Shown: positions 21,308 through 33,399 of the stretch, in pieces
Numbering within the stretch: the first letter of the stretch is position 1
How the letters are laid out: every line of letters begins with the position of its first letter
From: Paulinella micropora
Lineage: Eukaryota; Cercozoa; Imbricatea; Euglyphida
DNA length: 34,855 nt
Reading direction: 5' to 3'
NCBI GenBank assembly: GCA_009731375.1
Contig: BJOX01000148.1
Location: forward strand, 753,037 to 787,891
Translations under genes and position numbers: made by a program
Notes under the pieces: generated by a model
Database searches by the model: none
Told to the model about the DNA's origin: nothing
What the model saw: only the letters and a program-made list of their open reading frames with translations

Positions 21308-21554
21308 GAGATGTCGCAAAGGAATGTAGTCCTTGCAAAGGAACGCAGTTTCACATCAAACAATAATTTGTGTACTGTGCATGTGTCCTGGATGGGAATC
21401 ACGGGTAGACTGTGTTTTGGAAAAAGAAGAGGAGGAAGGACATTGAAGAAAAAGGCAATCTAGGAATGGAGAGTGGGAGGATAAGGAAGAAGAGAAAGAA
21501 AAGGAAGCCGTTAGTCCAAGTGTTTTGAGCACCGTAAGCTTGCGCAAGCTACAA
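21308..21554 (-). mobile_element. RLE retrotransposon, short copy C (3' UTR only)
   Basis: About 247 bp matches the 3' UTR of copies A and B with very few differences. It starts at the same GAGATGTCG end, adjacent to GATA repeats, and is cut off on the other side by a 10-N gap. Whether it is naturally 5'-truncated here or continues into the gap cannot be told. Confidence 0.85.
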
Positions 21555-21564
21555 NNNNNNNNNN
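21555..21564. other. 10-N assembly gap
   Basis: The gap ends copy C. The sequence beyond starts TGCTTCCCGTCGG and then GATA. Confidence 0.95.
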
Positions 21565-21580
21565 TGCTTCCCGTCGGTAG

Positions 21581-21581
21581 G

Positions 21582-21659
<78 letters not shown>

Positions 21660-21662
21660 TAT
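21581..21662. repeat. (GATA)n array
   Basis: A pure GATA tract lies immediately against the 3' end of the second family-2 copy. Confidence 0.95.
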
Positions 21663-21875
21663 GAGATATCGACTAATGTCAGAAAAAAGGAGCTTCTGAT
21701 TTCGTCAACCAAGGAAGTCTGTGGGTAAAGTATTAACCCGATGCCCAGCTAATCCGTGATGTTTGCACGGAAGGGACTGATACAGGCGATACCAAAGCTC
21801 CCTAGTACCAGGCGGGGCAAGGGCTCGTTCCATAAGCGCCCCTTGCAGAACGAGGTCCCACCTCCATTACAGAGG
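21663..21875 (-). mobile_element. Family-2 element, second copy, cut by a gap
   Basis: The sequence is nearly identical to 13013-13227, with differences such as one extra A in CCAAGG. Its 3' end, CGATATCTC, abuts GATA repeats as in the first copy. The 10-N gap at 21876-21885 removes the 5' part. Confidence 0.7.
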
Positions 21876-21885
21876 NNNNNNNNNN

Positions 21886-21947
21886 TATGGATAAATAGAT
21901 AGCGCTGTTCCAGCATCGTTATCAAAGTGTGCATCACAAACCCTATT

Positions 21948-21990
<43 letters not shown>

Positions 21991-22112
21991 GGATAAATAG
22001 ATAGCGCTGTTCCAGCATCGTTATCAAAGTGTGCATCACAAACCCTATTGATAGATAGATAGATAGATAGATAGATAGGTATATAGGTAGGTAGGTAGAT
22101 AGATAGACAGAC

Positions 22113-22169
<57 letters not shown>

Positions 22170-22175
22170 TGTATG
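21886..22175. repeat. GATA array with a tandem ~102-bp unit
   Basis: The core GCGCTGTTCCAGCATCG, TTATCAAAGTGTGCATC occurs twice, 102 bp apart, each copy preceded by GGATAAATAGATA and followed by GATA. Pure GATA with GGTA and GACA variants follows. Confidence 0.85.
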
Positions 22176-22263
22176 TGTTTCTGTGCATGTATCTCCAGAG
22201 TAAACGTTGGACAATCCTAGTACATGTATGTATGTTTGTACCACGCACTAGTATATTATGCAG

Positions 22264-22396
22264 CTAGCCACAAATTTGACGTGTTTTGCGGGCGAGCCGG
22301 AGCCCGGGCTGGCGAGCCCGCAAAACACGTCCAATTTGGCGCGCCGCATATGTAGTTTTATCGGTAACCTGGCCACATTTTGTGGAGGTGACCGAT
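22264..22396 (+). mobile_element. Asymmetric copy of the GGCGCGCC palindromic element
   Basis: The right arm is full length and ends GGAGGTGACCGAT. The left arm is short and begins CTAGCCACAAATTTGACG, the same left junction as in the copy at 4693. A small insertion expands the centre around CCGGAGCCCGGGCTGG. Confidence 0.7.
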
Positions 22397-22529
22397 ACAT
22401 ATATGTAACGTGTTTCTGTACATGCATTTAAAGAGTCCCCAACATGCATACAAGAGTGTTATAATATATGTACGTGTTTCTATGTATGCATCTAAAAAGT
22501 CCAAACATGCATAGAACAGAGATCTGAAG

Positions 22530-22576
22530 AGTATTATGATGTTATCTTTGTTTGGTATGAAGTCTAGTGATGCAGT

Positions 22577-22580
<4 letters not shown>
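22530..22580. repeat. ~50-bp direct repeat, left copy
   Basis: The sequence from AGTATTATGA to AAGTCTAGTGATGCAGTGCT recurs at about 23725-23773. The pair brackets a (CT)n tract and the heptamer satellite. Confidence 0.8.
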
Positions 22581-22643
<63 letters not shown>

Positions 22644-22665
22644 CGCTCGGTCGCTCGCTCGCTCG

Positions 22666-22721
<56 letters not shown>

Positions 22722-22752
22722 CTCTCTCTCTCTGACTCTCTCTCTCTCTACC
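22578..22752. repeat. (CT)n array with CTCG variants, ending at a 10-N gap
   Basis: Dinucleotide CT includes a patch of CTCG near 22640-22672. The gap at 22753-22762 follows. Confidence 0.95.
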
Positions 22753-22777
22753 NNNNNNNNNNTGCGTTCTGACTTGT

Positions 22778-23590
22778 CATATATCATGTATCATGTATCA
22801 TGAATCATGTATCATGCATCATGTATCATGTATCATGTATCATGTATCATATATCATATATCATGTATCATGTATCATGTATCATGTATCATGCATCATG
22901 TATCATGTATCATGTATCATATATCATGCATCATGCATCATATATCATGTATCATGTATCATGTATCATGTATCATGTATCATGTATCATATATCATGTA
23001 TCATGTATCATATATCATATATCATGTATCATGTATCATGTATCATGTATCATATATCATATATCATATATCATACATCATACATCATATATCATATATC
23101 ATGTATCATGTATCATGTATCATGTATCATATATCATATATCATATATCATACATCATACATCATATATCATATATCATGTATCATGTATCATGTATCAT
23201 GTATCATGCATCATGTATCATGTATCATGTATCATGTATCATATATCATGTATCATACATCATACATCATATATCATATATCATATATCATATATCATGT
23301 ATCATGTATCATATATCATGTATCATGTATCATATATCATGTATCATACATCATATATCATACATCATATATCATATATCATATATCATATATCATATAT
23401 CATATATCATATATCATATATCATATATCATATATCATGTATCATATATCATGTATCATGTCATGTATCATCTATCATCTATCATCTATCATGTATCAAT
23501 ACATGTATCATGTACCATGTATCATGTATCATGTATCATGTATCATGTACCAAGTATCATGTATCATGTATCATATATCATATATCATAT
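22778..23590. repeat. (TATCATR)n heptamer satellite
   Basis: More than 110 heptamers read TATCATG, TATCATA or CATCATA/TATCATC. Runs of the variants are ordered: a block with paired TCATACATCATAC recurs exactly 77 bp (11 units) apart at 23071 and 23148. The array has no stop codons in the plus frames, which explains the long Ile/Tyr/His/Ser ORFs. Confidence 0.95.
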
Positions 23591-23810
23591 TTCTCAGTCA
23601 CCACCTCATCATGTGGTTAGGAGACCGAGAAAACCACATCTTCGGAGTCGCCAAATGTCACGTGTTTTATTTCTGGCCAGCCGCAGAATATATAAATCAT
23701 GTATATCACAGAACGCAGCGGACGAGTATTATGAGGCTACCTTTCTTTGGTATAAAGTCTAGTGATGCAGTGCTTGGTTTGTCTTCAGACTTGTCCGCCG
23801 TGTTCTGTGA
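23591..23810. other. Spacer between inverted heptamer arrays
   Basis: About 220 bp of unique sequence contains the right copy of the ~50-bp direct repeat (23725-23773). No gene is recognised. Confidence 0.6.
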
Positions 23811-24036
23811 TCCATGATATATAATATATATGATATAATGTATTATATATGATGTATGATATATGATGTATGATATATGATGTGTGATATATGATATATG
23901 ATACATGATACATGATACATGATGTATGATATATGATGTATGATGTATGAAATATGATACATGATATATGATACATGATACATGATACATGATACATGAT
24001 ACACGATACATGATACATGATACATGATATATGATA
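23811..24036. repeat. Inverted heptamer array (YATGATA)n
   Basis: This is the reverse complement of the TATCATR satellite, about 30 units long. It could pair with the larger array to its left. Confidence 0.9.
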
Positions 24037-24066
24037 TGGTATAGAAAGCTAATATATCAGATTAGA

Positions 24067-24094
24067 GGGGGGGGGGGGGGGGAANNNNNNNNNN
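24067..24094. other. Poly-G run and 10-N gap
   Basis: Sixteen G and two A precede ten N. This is the same homopolymer-plus-gap pattern as at 3869-3925 and 8272-8388. Confidence 0.85.
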
Positions 24095-24214
24095 TAGATA
24101 ATTAGATAGATAATTAGATAGATAATTAGATAGATAATTAGATAGATAATTAGATAGATAGATAGATAGATGGATAGATAGATAGATAGATAGATAGGTA
24201 ACTTCCCGGGGAAA

Positions 24215-24303
<89 letters not shown>
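24095..24303. repeat. (GATA)n / (TATC)n inverted arrays
   Basis: TAGATAGATAAT units and GATA run up to 24196. After GTAACTTCCCGGGGAAAC comes (TATC)n to 24303. The two sides are complementary around a short centre containing CCCGGGG. Confidence 0.9.
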
Positions 24304-24306
<3 letters not shown>

Positions 24307-24573
24307 GAACTGGCTACCGACCTGACCGCCTATATCGTCAAAATTTCCAAAAAGGTAATAGTAAAGGCAATTGCAGGACAAAAAGGCAGTAGTGAGGCAA
24401 ATAAACCTGGCAGCACGACACGGTACTATCGTCTAGCTCGACTTATTGGCAAAAACTTTAGCAAGCCTTTGTTTTGTTTGCCCCAAACAAGCAGCTGCAA
24501 CAGCAGCGACGGTAACGACAATGACGACGACGAAGACAGCGAAGACAGCAGCAACAAACAACAGCAGCGATGA
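24202..24573 (+). CDS. Unrecognised open frame without Met, possible exon or gene remnant
   Basis: The plus frame is open from a TAA at 24199 to a TGA at 24571-24573. The first ~30 codons are translated TATC repeat. The remaining ~90 read as ordinary protein: FELATDLTAYIVKISKKV, then AGQKGSSEANKPGSTT, RYYRLARLIGKNFSKPLF, and a Ser/Asn/Asp/Glu-rich acidic tail (SDGNDNDDDEDSEDSS). There is no start codon, and I do not recognise a family. It could be a terminal exon, a remnant of a mobile-element ORF, or chance. Confidence 0.2.
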
Positions 24574-24594
24574 CAAGGACTGAGGACGATATAC

Positions 24595-24722
24595 ATACGT
24601 ACATACATGCATACATACATACATACATACATACATACAAACAATAAACGACGACGACGACGACATACATACGTACATACATACATACATACATACATAC
24701 ATACATACATACATACATACAC
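24595..24722. repeat. (CATA)n array with an ACG island
   Basis: Two CATA tracts with CGTA variants flank a short (ACG)n tract near 24648-24663. Confidence 0.9.
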
Positions 24723-24786
24723 TAATTCAGGACCCGAGGTAACCAGCAACAAAGATCCACAGCAGCAACGAAACCAAACCTTTTCT

Positions 24787-25490
<704 letters not shown>

Positions 25491-27180
25491 CTACGCTGTC
25501 CAGTCACTTGCCTGGCCATTTCTCATTTATGACCTCTGCTTATCTTTCGCCAAAGCCCTTGAGAAAATTGCGACCCGCTTCCTCAAAAAATGGGCCAATA
25601 TCTACAAAAGAGCTCTGGTCTCTTGCCTTTACCGCCCACGCTCGAAATTCGGTCTACAGCTCCGATCCATCGTCTCTTTTTACCAGCGACTTCAAATCAA
25701 CCGTGCTCAAATGCTGAAGTACTGCCCAGATAAACACCTCTCGTCCATTTATGCGATGAACCTGACGAAACACGAAACATTTCGAACTATCTGGAAACCA
25801 GAGCCTGTGCTCGAAAAGCTTGAGGCACAAGTTGATTTTGAATTCAAACATCGAGGCCAATCCGATCATCTCGGACTTGGCCATGGTCGCTACCCAAAAG
25901 AACATTCCATCACAGACCGCAACGACAGGGTTTTAGAATTAGCTGCTGAGACAATGCTTGAGACAACCACAGTGCATGACATGGACAAAGCCATGCAAGG
26001 GTGCTTCCTTCGTTTTGAAGACGCATGCCCCTTCGACCTCTCCTGGGCTCGCCTCATCGGAACCCGTAATCCCCGTTTAATCTCTTGGGTCATCAACGCA
26101 AGCACAAACTCGGTTATTACCCCCGACCTTAGACGTCTGTGGGGAATCATTCCCAACAACAAGTGTGCCCTCTGTTCTGGTCAAGCACATCTATGCCACA
26201 TCCTCTCCGGTTGCCATGTTGCCCTCAAACAAGGCCGCTATACCTGGCGTCATGACTCTGTGCTCTGCACTATTGAAGCTCCCCTTCAAAAACACATCGA
26301 GAGCCATAACAAACGCTCCCCTATAGACCAAAATGAATCAAAGTCTATGTTTGTGAAAGAGGGCGAGCAGAAGCCTAAGAGACAGTCATTTCATCGACCA
26401 TCCCTGCTTGACACTGCAAACGATTGGCAACTCCAAACCCAATACACCGGTTCTGAGCAAGCCTTTCCTGTCCACATTTGTGTCACTGACCTCCGCCCCG
26501 ATATCGTTGTCTGGTCACTGTCTACCAAGATATGTATTCTGATCGAGCTAACGTGCCCGGTCGAGGAAAACATCCTTGACGCACGAGCCTACAAGACCAA
26601 CCGATACAACAAGCTCAAATCTCAAATCGAGGACAACGGATGGACCTGCCACCTTCGACCAATCGAATGCGGGGCTCGCGGCATGGTATCGTTCTCTGTT
26701 CATCGATGTTTCCGCGCCTTGGGTTTTTCCCATCCCCAATCCAAATCCCTTTGCTTCAAGCTATCCTCCTGCGTAGCTCGTTGCTCTTTTGCGATTTATC
26801 GCTCCTGTGCAGTCAAAAATTGGACTAATCTTCCTCTAGTCCGTATTGGTGACTGCATTCCATCATAGCCGTCCAGTGTTGCATAGCCCGGGCTAGGTCC
26901 CTGCGGGGGTTTAGGCCTCATACAATGTCATCATTGTAGCTTGCGCAAGCTTACGGTGCTCAAAACACTTGGACTAACGGCTTCCTTTTCTTTCTCTTCT
27001 TCCTTATCCTCCCACTCTCCATTCCTAGATTGCCTTTTTCTTCAACGTCCTTCCTCCTCTTCTTTTTCCAGAACACAGTCTACCCGTGATTCCCATCCCG
27101 GACACATGCACAGTACACAAATTATTGTTTGATGTGAAACTGCGTTCCTTTGCAAGGACTACATTCCTTTGCGACATCTC
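25491..27180 (+). mobile_element. RLE-type non-LTR retrotransposon, 5'-truncated copy B
   Basis: The element starts mid-ORF at CTACGCTGTCC directly after (TATC)n. It ends at CGACATCTC, directly followed by ATCTATCTATCTGTC. The 3' UTR is 312 nt, the same length as in copy A. The truncation point is about 360 bp further into the element than in copy A, so A and B look like separate insertions rather than one duplicated insertion. There is no poly(A) tail. Confidence 0.85.
25492..26868 (+). CDS. Retrotransposon ORF2 C-terminal fragment: CCHC and RLE endonuclease
   Basis: 458 codons and a stop, read in frame out of the TATC repeat; the natural start is missing. The protein equals residues 114-571 of copy A except for four substitutions: Thr to Ala, Gln to Arg, Lys to Asn and Ile to Met. 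The CX2CX7HX4C zinc motif, [24 protein letters not shown] and the Lys/Tyr-rich helix that follows are all intact. The reverse-transcriptase palm and most of the thumb are gone, so the copy is dead for autonomous mobility. The intact frame and high identity imply a recently active source elsewhere in the genome. Confidence 0.85.
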   Translation, partial: YAVQSLAWPFLIYDLCLSFAKALEKIATRFLKKWANIYKRALVSCLYRPRSKFGLQLRSIVSFYQRLQINRAQMLKYCPDKHLSSIYAMNLTKHETFRTIWKPEPVLEKLEAQVDFEFKHRGQSDHLGLGHGRYPKEHSITDRNDRVLELAAETMLETTTVHDMDKAMQGCFLRFEDACPFDLSWARLIGTRNPRLISWVINASTNSVITPDLRRLWGIIPNNKCALCSGQAHLCHILSGCHVALKQGRYTWRHDSVLCTIEAPLQKHIESHNKRSPIDQNESKSMFVKEGEQKPKRQSFHRPSLLDTANDWQLQTQYTGSEQAFPVHICVTDLRPDIVVWSLSTKICILIELTCPVEENILDARAYKTNRYNKLKSQIEDNGWTCHLRPIECGARGMVSFSVHRCFRALGFSHPQSKSLCFKLSSCVARCSFAIYRSCAVKNWTNLPLVRIGDCIPS

Positions 27181-27500
27181 ATCTATCTATCTGTCTATCC
27201 CATCTATCCATCTATCTATCTATCTGACCTTGATGGATGGTAAGACAGTTTTCTTCCTGCGTGAATGTGTATGCATGTCTGTATGTATGTAAGTTATGTA
27301 TGTATGTATGTGTGTATGTATGTATGTATGTATGCATGCATGCATGTATGTATGTATGTATGTATATGTATGTATGTATGTCTGTATGTATGTATGCATG
27401 CATGAATGCATGTACGCTTGCATGTTTATACGTGCGTTTAAACGCATGTACCGACGCATGTTCGTGTGTTTGTATGTATGTATGTATGTATGTATGTATT
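27181..27500. repeat. TATC remnant, short unique segment and (GTAT)n array
   Basis: About 45 bp of TATC-like target repeat follows copy B. Then come about 60 bp of unique sequence and a (GTAT)n array with TGCATGCATGCATG patches to 27500. Confidence 0.85.
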
Positions 27501-27541
27501 AACAACCAATATAATTTAGCTCAAGTCATTGAATTTCTTTC

Positions 27542-27712
27542 ATCGGTCACCTCGACAAAATGTGGTCAGGTTACCGATAACACTACATATGCGGCGCGCC
27601 AAATTTGACATGTTTTGCGGGCTCGCCAGCCCGGCGAGCCCGCAAAACACGTCAAATTTGGCGCGCCGCATATGTAGTTTTATCGGTAACCTGACCACAT
27701 TTTGTGGAGGTG

Positions 27713-27718
<6 letters not shown>
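27542..27718. mobile_element. 177-bp near-perfect palindromic element
   Basis: Arms of 86 bp (27542-27627 and 27633-27718) surround a 5-nt centre and differ at only three positions. Each arm runs from ATCGGTCACCTC through GGTTACCGATAA, CATATGCGGCGCGCC and TTTTGCGGGCTCGCC. This is a complete copy of the family whose asymmetric members are at 4693 and 22264. A foldback or MITE-type element is inferred. The right side abuts (AT)n and the left side ends TTTC, so no target duplication can be fixed. Confidence 0.8.

Positions 27719-27781
<63 letters not shown>
27719..27781. repeat. (AT)n tract
   Basis: A dinucleotide tract lies immediately right of the palindrome. Confidence 0.95.
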
Positions 27782-27782
<1 letters not shown>

Positions 27783-27924
27783 AATCCAACCTCGACACAC
27801 TGCCTCAGCCCAAAGCCCGTGAGAAGACATGCGAGCACACCTACATATTGTGAGAATGCACGCATGTTCACGTATGTCTTCATGTATGCAAGTATCTATT
27901 CACATGAATACATGTCATTCAATC

Positions 27925-28077
27925 ATACATACATACATGCATACATACGTACATACGTACGTACGTACGTACGTACGTACATACATACGTACATACATAC
28001 ATACATACATACATACATACATACATACATACCCGACAAGATTTGAATCGGTCGTACACTTCGGGAGCAAGTATACA

Positions 28078-28108
<31 letters not shown>

Positions 28109-28181
28109 CATACATACGTACATACATAATACATACATGCATGCATGCATGCATGCATACATGCATACATACATACATACA

Positions 28182-28213
<32 letters not shown>

Positions 28214-28670
28214 CATACATACATACATACACACACACATACATACATACACACATACATACATACACACATACATACATACATACATATATACATACAC
28301 ATGCATACATACCCGACAACAATCGAATCGGTCGTACACTTCGGTAACAAGCTGGAGAAGTATAGATAGGTATAGATTCATATACATGTATACACATACA
28401 TACCCGACAACAATCGAATCGGTCGTACGCTTCGGTAAGTATAGTCAGCATCGTCCAGCGCGAGATAGTCAGCATTATACATGTCGCTCTACATGTACAT
28501 ATATACATACATACATACATATGTACATACACACATACATACATACATACATACATATGTACATACATACATATGTACATACATACATACATACATACAT
28601 ATGTACATACATGTACATACATACATACATGCATACATACATGCATACATACATGCATACATACATTGTG
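27925..28670. repeat. Punctuated (ACAT)n array with CCCGACAA cores
   Basis: ACAT units, with CGTA, TTAC and GCAT variants, are interrupted at 28032, 28312 and 28403 by a core. In the last two copies it reads CCCGACAACAATCGAATCGG, TCGTACACTTCGG (CGC in one); the first copy has AAGATTTGAATCGG. Confidence 0.9.
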
Positions 28671-28689
28671 TTGAAAATACACAAGACCT

Positions 28690-29540
28690 AGGAGAGTCCT
28701 GAGAGAGAGAGAGAGAGGGAGAGAGCTCATGGGATGTTTGGTATGCTGTGAAATGAAGTTTTTGCAAGCTTGCGCAGCAAAAGCAAAATTTGTGGTAAGC
28801 ACAATGGAGGCTTTACAAACTGGCAGTCTGGACTCTGCAAAGAGGGCGGTGAAGAAGGGCTCTGTACGGGGTCCTGGTCCCGAGGGCACAAAGGAGGTTT
28901 GGTTGGTTGCTCTTTATTTGTCCTGTGCCTTCTGCTTACATAATCTTCTCTTGACTATGTTGTCTGATCTCATATTTTCTGTTTTCTTACCATATTATGA
29001 CAGTCTTGTACTATCTAGTTATCTAATGTCTTTTCTAACACGTCTGTGTTGCTTTGGATTGCCTTTTCACTCTTCTCTTCAATCCATCTGGTTCTTCCCC
29101 AGTCTGACCACACAAGTAGGGTCCGTCAAGTAGAAATGGCATTAGTAGACTTATTGCAGGATATGATCTGATCAAAACAGAAAAAAATCATTGTATTCTT
29201 GCTGTTCACTTCCATAAAACCCGCAAATTGTGGTACCCGGTCTAGCCAGCAAAGTTGTTCAAGAACAAAACACAAATTCATGCAAAGGGAAAGTAAGTGT
29301 CATGTAGGTTGAAATAAACGTATGCACATGTGTTCATTTATTGAAATATCTATGTAGACTATGTCCTCGAAACGAAAACGATGAAAAGTCAAGCCCGACA
29401 TATAAACCAGAAACCAGCATACGTTAACTGGCTCTTAATGGATGTTTGTTTTGTTTTCTACTCGAGATTCTATGGCAAATTATGTGTTGATGGATGCCCC
29501 AGCTCCTGTGATATCCCGTCCTCTTGTTGCAGCAGGTTTT
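28690..29540. other. Non-repetitive stretch, no gene established
   Basis: About 850 bp of ordinary-complexity DNA follow a short (GA)n. A 134-codon plus-strand frame spans 28729-29133 (MGCLVCCEMKFLQ... with a hydrophobic C-terminal half). An overlapping minus-strand frame is equally open. Neither has a recognisable domain and I do not call either as a gene. Confidence 0.4.
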
Positions 29541-29543
29541 CAT

Positions 29544-30333
<790 letters not shown>

Positions 30334-30386
<53 letters not shown>

Positions 30387-30408
30387 CATCTCTCTCTCTC
30401 TCTCTCAC

Positions 30409-30470
<62 letters not shown>

Positions 30471-30475
30471 TCTCT
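30334..30475. repeat. (CT)n tract
   Basis: Dinucleotide CT, with rare CCA or CAC interruptions. Confidence 0.95.
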
Positions 30476-30514
30476 CCCAATGAAAGAAGCCCTAAACTGT
30501 TTGTCGTATGTACG

Positions 30515-30755
30515 TGTGTATGTATGTATGTATGTATGTATGTATGTGTTTCTCGGTGTCGTTGGGGACACCATCCCCTTATTACATTACCCCCCCCTCC
30601 CCCCCCCTCTCTCTCTCCTCATTTTTTTTCCTCGACGCCAGAATTTCATTTTTTTTTCATAACAGATTATTTTAATAATTTTAATAATCTTTTTATTTTA
30701 TTTTATTTTATTTTATTTTATTTTATTTTATTTATTTATTTATTTATTTATGTAT
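30515..30755. repeat. GTAT, C-rich/T-rich and (TTTTA)n-(TTTA)n tracts
   Basis: Short GTAT and C/T tracts are followed by a pentamer-to-tetramer shift of TTTTA to TTTA at about 30688-30752. Confidence 0.9.
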
Positions 30756-30858
30756 TTTTTATGTCACCATCTAGTTAAATCAATAGCTCTTGAGCTAACG
30801 ATTTGTATGGATGACCAGATGTTACAAGTAAAAATTCATTAAATCGAAAGCCTAGGCC

Positions 30859-31096
<238 letters not shown>

Positions 31097-31099
31097 TGT

Positions 31100-31142
31100 G
31101 ATAAAGCCTCATCCTGGGCGCGCTCGGTCTTGGCAAGGCATT
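31100..31142. repeat. Dispersed motif GCCTCATCC...CTCGGTCT-GGCAAGGC
   Basis: This ~40-bp segment is about three-quarters identical to 33400-33440, and its CTCGGTCTGGGCAAGGC part recurs at 33518. It links this position with the minisatellite further right. Confidence 0.6.
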
Positions 31143-31165
31143 GACTACTACTACTACTACTACTC

Positions 31166-31209
<44 letters not shown>

Positions 31210-31235
31210 GCTACTACTACTACTACTACTACTAC

Positions 31236-31278
<43 letters not shown>

Positions 31279-31390
31279 GTTGTTGTTGTTGTTTTATTTA
31301 TTTATTTATTTATTTATTTATCTATTTATTTATCTATTTATTTATTTATTTATTTTTTATTTATATTTTTATTATTATTATTACTATTAT
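31143..31390. repeat. (CTA)n, (ATT)n, (TTTA)n array
   Basis: Triplets change to a TTTA tetranucleotide at about 31294-31350 and back to ATT. Confidence 0.95.
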
Positions 31391-31563
31391 TAGGGAGTAC
31401 ATAGGCCATCGGTCCTTTCCATGGGCTGATTTGTATAAAGCTCCTAGAGTAATGTTCTATGCCGTCACTTCCTTTATTCCACCGATTGGTGTGGAGACTT
31501 TCCTTATGGAATGGAGGACTGGATGCACATGGCCTTTTGGCTCAGCAATTGGCAGGAGATACA
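31391..31563 (+). mobile_element. SINE-like block 1 with (TAT)n tail
   Basis: About 170 bp of unique-looking sequence ends GGACTGGATGCACATGGCC, TTGGCTCAGCAATTGGCAGG, ATACAC and runs into (TAT)n. The ending aligns with the ends of the three following blocks, which suggests a 5'-truncated member of one retroelement family. Confidence 0.5.
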
Positions 31564-31564
31564 C

Positions 31565-31620
<56 letters not shown>

Positions 31621-31650
31621 TTATTATTATTATTATTATTATTATTTAGT

Positions 31651-31889
31651 GGCACCGCGATAGCCCAGTGGTTAAGGTCTACCATCTGGGACCTGTCGCC
31701 AGTTCGATTCCCGTCGGTGCCAGTATTTTCAAAGGATATTTTCTTTGAAAGTATTGGTCTGTCTGGAAGGCTTGGAGCTGCCTTGCGGGGGTGTCAGTAG
31801 AGCCTATCGTCAAATCTTCGTACTCCCCTCGCGGGTGAGACGATGGAGGCACATGTGCAGAAATGCATTCGCCATTGACAGAGAAGCAC

Positions 31890-31890
<1 letters not shown>
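31651..31890 (+). mobile_element. tRNA-headed SINE-like element with (TAT)n tail
   Basis: The head at 31651-31722 resembles a tRNA. GGCACCG pairs with CGGTGCC at the ends, an A-box-like TAGCCCAGTGG lies at 31661 and a B-box-like AGTTCGATTCC at 31701. The T stem has mismatches and the spacing before the A box is too long for a functional tRNA. An unrelated body of about 165 bp follows, ending GATGGAGGCACATG...CCATTGACAGAG. About 235 bp of (TTA)n follows with ATC variants. RNA polymerase III transcription is inferred from the boxes. Confidence 0.6.
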
Positions 31891-31982
<92 letters not shown>

Positions 31983-32026
31983 CATTATTATCATTTTCAT
32001 CGTTATCACTTTTATCATTATTATTA

Positions 32027-32124
<98 letters not shown>

Positions 32125-32125
<1 letters not shown>

Positions 32126-32365
32126 GGCAGCTCTAGCAACCGCGCTTGGTGTATGCACTTGCACATTCGGTGACGTCTTGCAAGAGGTTGCTGGGACTGC
32201 GGAATAACCTCGGCTTAGTGCAGTCTTGCCCTCAGGAGCTCCATCGGTGGCCCCGATCATCAGGCGAGAGACTGACACGGGGGGGTGGAGGACCTCGAAC
32301 AAGGGTATTGGAGGCTTATGTCCGTTGAGGATATGCCATTAGCTGCATCAGTACGCCTCAGATAT

Positions 32366-32367
<2 letters not shown>
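32125..32367 (+). mobile_element. SINE-like block 3 with (TAT)n tail
   Basis: About 240 bp lies between two (TTA)n tracts. Its end (GGAGGCTTATGTCCGTTGAGG, then GCCATTAGC) aligns weakly with the ends of the neighbouring blocks. No tRNA-like head is seen. Confidence 0.4.
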
Positions 32368-32445
<78 letters not shown>

Positions 32446-32522
32446 TACTATTATTATGATTATTATGATTATTATGATTATTATTATTATTATTATCATT
32501 ATTATCATTATTATCATTATTA

Positions 32523-33382
<860 letters not shown>

Positions 33383-33399
33383 ATCTATCTATCTACGTC

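Noticed and set aside
22793-23817. Three overlapping frames of 275-336 codons (MYHVSCI-type repeat proteins)
   Set aside because: A 7-bp repeat without stops yields the same heptapeptide in every frame. There is no independent sign of coding.
28729-29133. 134-codon plus-strand ORF as a membrane protein gene
   Set aside because: It has no recognisable domain, an overlapping minus-strand frame of similar quality exists, and the hydrophobic half is simply T-rich sequence.
31651-31722. Functional tRNA gene
   Set aside because: The acceptor ends pair and A and B boxes are present. However, three extra bases precede the A box, the T stem has two mismatches and no clean anticodon arm forms, so a tRNA-derived SINE head fits better.
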